In this document: positions 57,001-64,000 of the stretch, piece after piece
Position numbering within the stretch: position 1 is the first letter of the stretch
Layout: each line of letters opens with the position of its first letter
Assembly (NCBI RefSeq): GCF_963576675.1
Contig: NC_088916.1
Coordinates: 22,171,501-22,235,500 of the forward strand
Reading direction: 5' to 3'
Length of the DNA stretch: 64,000 bases
Source: Euphorbia lathyris
Taxonomy: Eukaryota > Streptophyta > Magnoliopsida > Malpighiales > Euphorbiaceae
Program-made: the position numbers and the translations under genes
Notes under the pieces: model-generated
What the model saw: the letters and a program-made list of their open reading frames with translations, nothing else
Database searches by the model: none
What the model was told of the DNA's origin: nothing

Positions 57001-57600
57001 AATGGAACAGCCTGTTCCTTCACATAAGTTCACCTCTTCTCCCAATAGAGTCTCCAAAGTGTCATGTTCCTGCAAAGTAGAAAGACTTTGGAAATCATCT
57101 AAGAAACAACATGTGTCATCATTATTGTTAGCTCGTCTTATTGCCTCGTTCATTTTGAAAATGACTTCCTCTCCATTAATTCTCAAGAATAGTTGTCCCT
57201 CTCCCACATCTATCAATGCCTTTCCTGTTGCTAAAAAGGGTCTTCCTAGGATAATAGGAATGTGTAGGTCCTCATCTATGTCCATTATGATAAAATCAAT
57301 AGGCAATATGAATTTCCCTACTTTGACCAACACATCTTCTACGACTCCCCTAGGATAACATACTGATCGATCGGCTAACTGAATTGACATACAGGTAGGT
57401 TGGGGTTCTCCTAATCCTAGTTTAGCATATACAAAATAAGGCATTAGGTTTATGCTAGCTCCTAGGTCACATAGTGCATTTTTAATATTTAACCTTCCAA
57501 TTGAACAGGGAATAGAAAAACTCTCTGGATCTTTTAGCTTTTTTGGAAGCTGCTGCTTGTTCTGGAGTATTGAAGAACAATCCCTGTTGAGTTGGATCAT
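54019..57600 (-). pseudogene. pol: Athila pol (PR, RT, RNaseH, IN) with two in-frame stops
   Basis: PR: CDLGASINLMP and ILGRPFLAT. RT: WRVCVDYRKLNEATRKDHFP, RRMPFGLCNALATFQRCM and catalytic FMDDF. RNaseH: CDASDMCVGAVLGQR, and the tail LIRWLLLLQEFDLEI, NVAADHLSRI. IN: a zinc finger ([13 protein letters not shown] ... CNECQRTG), core Asp in [11 protein letters not shown] and [28 protein letters not shown] with the third acid. TAG at 55129-55131 separates RNaseH from IN, and TGA at 54181-54183 precedes the last ~54 codons (PYLVNKVFG ... ending at 54019). The gag-to-pol join near 57600 is frameshifted. Confidence 0.92.
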
Positions 57601-58770
57601 TGATATGTTTTCCGGCTTTTTTTTTGTTTGACAGGAGATCTTTCAAGAATTTTGCATACGACGGCATCTGTACAAGTGCTTCTACGAACGAAATGTTGAT
57701 GTGCAACTTCCTTAAGGCGTCTAACACCTTAGAATTCTGTTCTTCCAGCTTTTTGTTGATCAACCGTGTTGGATATGGCATAGGCGGAACATACGGTGGA
57801 GGTGGCTTGTACATCCTTCCGCTTTCCCCCTGATCCTACTCACTGGTAGATTTTGTCTTCCTGGTTTCTTCTTGACTAGGAACAGTTTGTTCCTGCTCTT
57901 CTTTAGTTCCTTCGGATGTTTCTGCGCATTCAACATTTTCATCAGTAGATATAATGGGTTGAGTTTTCTTACCAGATCTTAGGGTTATTGCCATGACATC
58001 GCCCTTTGGGTTCGGCTTTGTGTTGCTTGGCATTATTCCCTTCCCTTTTGACGTAAATGCAGCTAATTGATGGACTTGTGTTTCCAGATTTTTAATTGAA
58101 GCTTGTGTCTGTTTCATGAACTGCATCATCATCGTCTTCATATCTGGCTCTACATCTTCCTTTGGTGGAACATGTTGTTTATAATGTTGCTGAGGTTGCC
58201 TCTGGTAGTGTCCTTCTTGCTGTTGTTGATATCTCGATTGTTCCTGCTGGTTGGGCTGGCCTATCCATCCGAAATTCGGATGATTTCTTGTGGCAGGGTT
58301 ATACGTGTTAGAATATGGGTTCGGTGGATTCCTCTGATTATACCCTGCATAATTACATTCTGCCTGTGCACCCTTCCCTTGCTTGACTCTGAGACAATTT
58401 ATGTTAAAATGAAGGCCTCCACAAAAATCACAAATGTCATTGAATGGTGGTTCGTTGTGGATCGAGGACACATTTATCTTGCCAAGCTGTCTGGCAAGTT
58501 GTTGTACCTGGCTTGTCAATTTTGACACAATATCTTCATTTCCCGCTCTTTTTCCCTCACTTTTGGCGGAGTGCCAGTTATAACTTGTGCTTACTACTCT
58601 CTCAATAAGGTCGTATAAGGCTTGTGGTTCCAGATCTTCGAGGTTTCCATTGGCAATGGATTCGATCTGGATCTTATAAATGTTGGTTACCCCATTGTAA
58701 AAGTTCTGCATCTGCATCCACATAGGGATGCCATGATTGGGCACTCTCCTTAGTAGTTCCTTATACCTTT
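57601..58770 (-). pseudogene. gag: Athila gag, C-terminal half, truncated by SIRE 2
   Basis: The open frame enters from 58770 (RYKELLRRVPNHGIPMWMQM); its N-terminus is removed by the SIRE 2 LTR. It has the Athila capsid end (MWMQMQNFYNGV), a zinc knuckle-like CDFCGGLHFNINC, a Gln/Asn-rich linker and the C-terminal GDVMAITLRSGKK. A TAG at 57836-57838 interrupts, after which the same frame continues as MYKPPPPYVPPMPYPTRL and KFLKDLLSNKKK. Near 57600 the match shifts to the pol frame. It is non-functional. Confidence 0.88.
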
Positions 58771-60264
58771 TGTTGGTCCCGTGTGATTAGTTCCAAAGGG
58801 GGGGGGTTAGGAACTAATGTAGCTTTTTCACTTTAATTATGCTGACTTAATTTAATTCTTTGAGTTTCACAACTCAGCTTTGGTCAGCGCGGCCGAGTTA
58901 GGCGTAAGACAGCTTTAGTCAGATACTGACTAGAACTGTTTTACTTGTGAGTTGGGAAATGACACTTTTGCAGTCAGCTTCCAACTCAGCACTCTGATTT
59001 ACTCAGTGTCAGCTTAAACAATTTATATACTGAGTAAATATAGCAAACAACACATACAGATATATATTGAAAGAGAGTTAGAAATTACTCAACACGACTT
59101 ATCCTGGTTCGGCCTCTCCGTCTACGTCTAGTCCCTAGAATCCCTCCGAGCTTTTTAAATCCAATACTGAGCTCTTTAAAGGTAGAGCGCAAACCGTTTA
59201 CAAGGCAGTTGAATATGCAAGAGTACCGTCATCTATTCGTCTACTAAACTCCACTAAGCGCTACAACCTAGCACTTAGATTTTCTCTACCACTGAGTACC
59301 AAACTGAGTACTCAGCACACTCTCTCAATACTATGATTGATACAAAATTGTTCTTTTTCAGACAAAGAACACTTTAGATGATTACAAAGAAAATCACTCT
59401 AGCATTTACACAGGAATAGAAATTTGGTGTAAGATCTCTTTCTTGTATTGATGTGCTTTTGTATGTATGCTCTTATTCCTTTTTTTTTACAATCGGCAAA
59501 GGACCCCAAGAAGTATACTTGTCCTTTTATAGTTGTATTCTGAAGACTTGTTCATTTGCATTCTGGATTTGTCCGTTGAATCCAAACGACTCCTTTTTGA
59601 GACAAGGCTCTGGTCAGCTTCAGATTTGCAGGCCAATCATGTCGTCTGAATTCCGCAGGCGTCAGGTTTGTCTTCTTCTCGCAGGTTTCGTCTTTTTGTG
59701 CCAGTTTGTCTTTTAGCAAAAGAACAGTTGACCCATGCATCTTGAAATTGGCTTTTGCGTAATTCCAAGGTTTCTATTATTAGTGCAGACAGTTGTCGAA
59801 TCTTGTCTTTTAGCGAACGGATCATTCGCGCTGTCCTGAAGATCACTCAGTTTGTCTTTGATAGCCGTTGTCTGCGATTGTTTGTTAATACAAATACTGA
59901 GTTCTCTTTTACTCAGCTTCCATGGTCAGCTTCGTTCTGCAAGACGCAGTTCTCAAGAAGACTTCTCTACTTTTGATACTAAGTTGCGTTCCACTCAGCT
60001 TCGCTGATTTGTTTGATCTTTAAGCTTCTATTCTGAAGATCTTCTATCACGCTGAGTTATACTCCACTCATCTTGTGCTGTTTTCTCATGCTGACTTCGT
60101 CCTGTCTTACTTTTTTATTTCCATTTGCATTTATATTTACACTCAACATTGAACAAACATATTAGTACAATTAAATCAAAGCACTTAAATTTAATTGTCC
60201 CTTAATCATGGATTAACTTAAATAATTTTGTCAAATCAAAATCATGTGGAAAGGTGTTTCAACA
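58771..60264 (-). repeat. SIRE 2 3' LTR
   Basis: Shares LTR termini, the GGTTCGGCCTC...ACGTC block and the terminal TTTGTCAAATCAAAATCATG with SIRE 1. Small plus-strand frames inside are not genes. Confidence 0.9.
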
Positions 60265-60808
60265 AACTCCCCCATTTTTATGTTGGCAAAATATTTAATT
60301 GATAGAACTCAATATTGAGATTCCCCATGATTGAAATTCTTCTAAAATTACTCCCCCGTAAGGGTTGCATCTATTGACTTAACTTAACTCTAAACCTTCT
60401 AAGATTTAATTGAGTAGAATTAAGGCATGCTTATCCTGACTTAGTCCAGTTCTAGACCTTTCAAGATCTAATTCAGATGAGCCTAGGTCAGCTTTCAGAA
60501 GAGGTCAATGTGTGGAATATGTTTTGACTCAGTTTTGATACATGGTTAGTTTGATATCAGAGTTATGGGAAAACATTATCAGAGCAAATGTATCAAGTCT
60601 AATGTGTACTGAGTATATTCCATTTTCTTTTGTTTGTTTGTTCAATTAAGACAGATCAGCACAATACGTAAGTAAGCATCACAAAAGATTAGTCAATTTT
60701 GAATAAGAGATGCATAAGTTTATAGATAGTCAACAAGACAAAATACGCCAGATAAGGAAAACACAAAAAAATACAAGTCAAGAATGAAAACTAGCAAATC
60801 TAGCCAAA
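60265..60808. other. SIRE 2 polypurine tract and 3' UTR
   Basis: Begins with the purine tract (AAAAATGGGGGAGTT in element sense, 60265-60279); the rest is a non-coding spacer equivalent to 19853-20385 of SIRE 1. Confidence 0.75.
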
Positions 60809-63780
60809 CTATTTCTTCCTATTGACTTGGACAGGGTTGACTTTGCCTTTTCCCTTTTGTTGCTGCTGACTACCAGATGCTCCTCTAGTTTCCCTTGAGT
60901 GGTGCTGAGTTCTATCAGCTTGTTCTTTCTCCCCCGTTTTGCCAGCATCGGGCGGAGGAGGTACGAAGGTGTCATTGAGAGCAGCACGAGTTAACCTTAC
61001 AGAATACGCCTTAAGCCTTTTCGTGCTTTCATTTAGACCGTCAAAAACAGGAACACCATCGTCCAAGACAGAACCGGGAATTCGGAGAGAGGCACTGAGC
61101 ATACTCAAAATATATTCTTGGGATTTACCTACCCAGGTGATAGTGTCAGTCAGCATGGCGTAAGCTTGATGATACATCTTAAGCAAAGCCGAATCATAGA
61201 ACTGACGTTGAGCATTCGTGTGACGCACATGTTTGAAGGTGGCTCGAGAGTATTGCAAAAGTTCGTTCGTCTTGAGTTGGTCAGTTTCCATTTCTTCCTT
61301 ACTCAAGTTGAGTAGGCGGACTGCCTCACTTATTTCTCAATGGAACATTGGGACGAAGAGGAGATTAACTCACGAGCTCTGGTCTGCTCAGCGTTTAGCT
61401 GGGTAAAGAGTTGATGAACCTCAGCAGAGGTTGCATACATTGAGTTCACAGCTGACAAGTTATTAAGTTGACCCTGGAGAGAGTTCATATGGTTTACCAT
61501 TGTCAGCTGGAGTTCAACCAGCTTTACGATAGATTCCTTCTTGGGCTGTTGGGATTGGAGAGATGTCATGACACTCAGAAGATCCTTAAGACCTTTAATT
61601 TCAGTCAGAAGCTGAGTGACAAAAGAAAGTTGAGTTGGCTCAACATGATCAGACCCAGCGGCTTCGGTATTGGAGTGATGAAGATCCTGAAGTAAGGCTT
61701 GAGCTGAGTCGATGATTCAGCGTCCAGACTCAGTGGCATTCAAGTACGCATAGGATTCATCATTTTGTGGCCCAGATGCCGGAATATGAGTAGCACCTTG
61801 GTGCTGTCCAGAAGAAGATGTGCCAGCGAGGTCATCAGCTGGACTTTTATTCAGGTTAGGAGCTGACTGGTTTGGGTTCTGTGTTAACGGATTTGGAAGA
61901 GGTTGATCTGCATAGTTATTTACTTGCTCAGTGTCAGCTAGAATTGGAGTTGGAGATTGAGGAATCTCAAAGCTGACTCGAGCAGACTTTTCCTGCGCTG
62001 ACTTAGAGGTCTGACCAGTAGGAACTTCAAGCACTTGCTTGGTAAGGATTGGATTTTCTGGAGTCTTGGGATCGGCTTGTTCCCCAGCTTGAGAAACAGA
62101 GGCTTGCTTTTTCTGGAGTTCCCTTGGAGAAGCCTCGGTGGGATTGGAGAAGAATTTGAATTGCATGTCAGAGAGATCAGTAATGGGATCCCGTAGAGGA
62201 GAATCATCCAGGAGATCAATAACTGGAGATTTATGAGCATGTTTCTTAAGTCGCCTTAATTTCTTAGCCTTTGGAGGAGAGGGGTCAGCTTGAATAGAGT
62301 CAAGACATTCAGAAGGTGAATTTACCCCTAGGTCAGCATGATCCTTTGCTGTTGGCTTAGCTTGTTCTTCAACCTGCTCAGTGTTAACTGTCTCATGTTG
62401 CTCAACATCCGCAACATCAAACTGACCTCCGAGATTACCCATCTCTTCTTCATCTTGGTCAGTGGGGGGTTTTCTCGAGATCAATGCCTTGACTTCTCAT
62501 AAAATGTGAGTCTTCAGAGATGACGACGTCAAGCGGGGGTGCATCAATAGGGTTCATCCCAGAAGAGATCTTCTTCTTCTTTCTCAGAGGCTGCTCGGGA
62601 GTATCCTCTTTTTCTTCTTCCTCAGGCTCAACTTGCCTTTTGAGGTTTTCTGTTGACTTGGGTCCATCCTGACCTTGCTCACTTTCAATTTTCTTTCCTT
62701 TGGACACAAATCGAATCTTTTTCGGGGCAGCATCAGTGTCTTTAGAAGAGGTTTGAATCGCTTTCCTCTTTCTGTCAGTGCGAGCTTGCTTTACTTTTTT
62801 CCCTTCTCTGGTCAGCATGCCCTCTGTTTCCTTAACCGCGGCCCCATTGCCTTTCTTGGGCACGATGGGTTGGTCATAAGCCAAACCGAGCAATATTCCA
62901 GCTGTAATCTCCGTACCCTAGACGTTGATTTCCTCTACTAGGCTCACTTGGTAGTCTTGGAGGATTTTGGTGATGAGGGAGCCTAACCTAAGGGTGCCAG
63001 TACTTCTTTGGAAAGCGCCGATGAGAAAGACCGGCATGTTGATTGGTTTGTAGGTCAGCATATGCCAGATAAAGCATTGCTCAAAATTTGACGCTGAGGA
63101 TGTGGAGTTGACCTTGGGGAATTGGAAGTTCGTCAGGATGTAATGGGCCATCTTCTGGTTCTGAGCCATGGAAGTGCTAGCGATTTCCCCTGTATGACCG
63201 GCGGGCTTGCAAAACTCAGTGGGATATTCGATTTTAGTGTGGTCGTTGGTGGTTCTGAGTTTGGCACCGCTATTGGTCAGCTTGAGCAATTTGGCGAGAT
63301 AGGGAGGATTGACGAAGATTTCCTTTCCCTTAACCTGGGTAACCATATATTCCCTGTCATCATCAGCAGCTTGCAAATTTGCATAGAAGTCTTTTACCAG
63401 TTCTGGGTAGGTGGGTTCTCAAATAGAGAAGAGCTCGCCCCAGCCATTTTTAGAGATCCATTCGCAGAACGGTTTCTCAGCGTCTACGAATCCCTTAGAA
63501 AACCATCGGGTGTGATCAACCTTGTATCCCCTAACGCTGTTGTAGACTAGAGAGTAAGTTCTTTCCATCGGTTTCTTCCCCTTATCATTTTTCTATTTCT
63601 TTTTCGACGAAGTGGCAAGGTCAGCGTGGGGGTTCTTGCTTGGAGTTTGGTCATGCTGACCGTGTTCTTGAGACTTAGTGGGAGTCTCGCTGTATTCTTG
63701 CTGAGCAGGAGATTTAGGGTTTTCATCGGAGTGGTTGTCGTCGTAACCAGCACCGGAGAGATTTTGTGAATCGTTAGACC
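60809..63780 (-). pseudogene. SIRE 2 env-like gene, decayed
   Basis: Counterpart of the 959-codon SIRE 1 frame. Recognisable blocks in order: FCEWISKNGW region near 63450, NFEQCFIWHMLTYKPINMP (near 63060), GTLRLGSLITKIL, charged middle (KKKKISSGMNPIDAPP), YAYLNATESGR, and the C-terminal block VRHTNAQRQFYDSALLK to FVPPPPDAGKTGEKE. In-frame stops occur near 63418, 62919 and 61717, and frameshifts near 62470 and 61325. The N-terminus is replaced at 63780 by RT sequence. Confidence 0.85.
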
Positions 63781-64000
63781 TGATTATGTCATCTACGTAA
63801 ATTCTTTGCACATAGATTCGTCAGTAGCACTAAAGATTATGTCATCTACGTAAATTTGTGCCAGCAGGGTATTTTTACCCTTTTTCTTAATGAACAAGGT
63901 TGTGTCAGCTTTGCCTCTGACATAATTCCTGGTCAGCAGGAAGTTGGTCAACCTCTCATACCAAGCTCGTGGAGCTTGTTTCAGCCCATATAGAGCCTTC
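63781..64000 (-). pseudogene. SIRE 2 reverse transcriptase fragment fused to env-like gene
   Basis: On the minus strand it reads LYGLKQAPRAWYERL, FLLTRNYVRGKADTTLF, QIYVDDII and FSATDESMCKEF, the Copia RT palm. Right after MCKEF a second copy of the YVDDII-coding 22 bases follows (63782-63803 repeats 63835-63856), then env-like sequence begins. The remaining RT and all RNaseH are missing. The 5' part of pol lies beyond the window. Confidence 0.85.

Larger units (their letters stand above)
17768..58770 (-). mobile_element. Athila-lineage Gypsy retrotransposon, split by three insertions (5' end outside window)
   Basis: Pieces in element order (minus strand): gag C-terminus and pol 58770-53771; spacer and env-like region 33851-30462; 3' LTR 30461-29940 continuing at 18500-17768. 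They are separated by the Tat/Ogre element (33852-53765) and SIRE 1 (18501-29939), and the gag N-terminus is cut off by SIRE 2 at 58771. Each junction is supported by the TSD of the inserted element. The order Gypsy gag-PR-RT-RNaseH-IN followed by an ATHILA ORF1-type gene identifies the lineage. The left boundary (17764-17768) is approximate because the matching TSD is outside the window. Confidence 0.82.
58771..64000 (-). mobile_element. SIRE-type Copia retrotransposon 2, rearranged (extends past window)
   Basis: The 3' LTR at 58771-60264 begins TGTTGGTCCC and ends TTTCAACA, as in SIRE 1, but is 1494 bp and diverged in between, so a related subfamily. It adjoins an AACTCCCCCATTTTT purine tract (60265). 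It carries a decayed env-like gene and, directly next to it, an RT fragment; the rest of RT and RNaseH is deleted. It is inserted in Athila gag; the left TSD half is probably CCTTT (58766-58770), with the other half beyond the window. Confidence 0.88.

Overview
The window is nuclear DNA of a flowering plant, most likely a core eudicot. It carries a BAHD acyltransferase, a CC-NB-LRR resistance gene, Copia/SIRE, Gypsy/Athila and Gypsy/Tat-Ogre retrotransposons, Pack-MULEs, and genes with GT-AG introns. I see no rRNA, organellar or bacterial sequence. Only about 4 kb at the left is host genes. Nearly everything from 8.6 kb to the right edge is transposable elements nested inside each other.

Region 1 (1-8.6 kb): a tRNA-like SINE remnant (245-386), an intronless BAHD acyltransferase (1530-2798, +), and an intact 944-residue Rx-type CC-NB-LRR protein (4647-7481, -).

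Region 2 (8.6-17.8 kb): a cluster of non-LTR and DNA elements whose ends can be read from target-site duplications (TSDs). They are a LINE-derived retroposon (TSD TCAATTGTTT); a low-complexity fold-back tract split by a Gypsy-type solo LTR (TSD ACACT); and inside that solo LTR two Pack-MULEs, one with a captured piece of an L-type lectin receptor kinase and one with the first exon of a 4-coumarate:CoA ligase. Two more MULEs, a 177-bp MITE and a decayed FAR1-like transposase fragment follow. All four MULEs have perfect 9-bp TSDs.

Region 3 (17.8-64 kb): one Athila (Gypsy) element on the minus strand, entering from beyond the right edge and ending near 17768. Three other LTR elements have cut it open: a full SIRE-type Copia (18501-29939, TSD TCATC) in its 3' LTR; a 19.9-kb Tat/Ogre-type Gypsy (33852-53765, TSD ATAGC) between its pol and env-like genes; and a second, rearranged SIRE (58771 to beyond 64000) in its gag. 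All four read on the minus strand. All their gag-pol genes carry stops or frameshifts, but the 959-codon env-like frame of the first SIRE is open.

The most unusual object is the Tat/Ogre element. Between its integrase and 3' LTR it carries, in antisense, a six-exon plant mobile domain (PMD) gene with its own TATA box and phase-0 GT-AG introns. Its polyprotein holds three extra gag-capsid-like modules between the zinc knuckle and protease. Its U3 has an array of short GC palindromes directly upstream of the TATA box. An 11-copy 39-bp minisatellite lies between the 3' LTR and the PMD gene.
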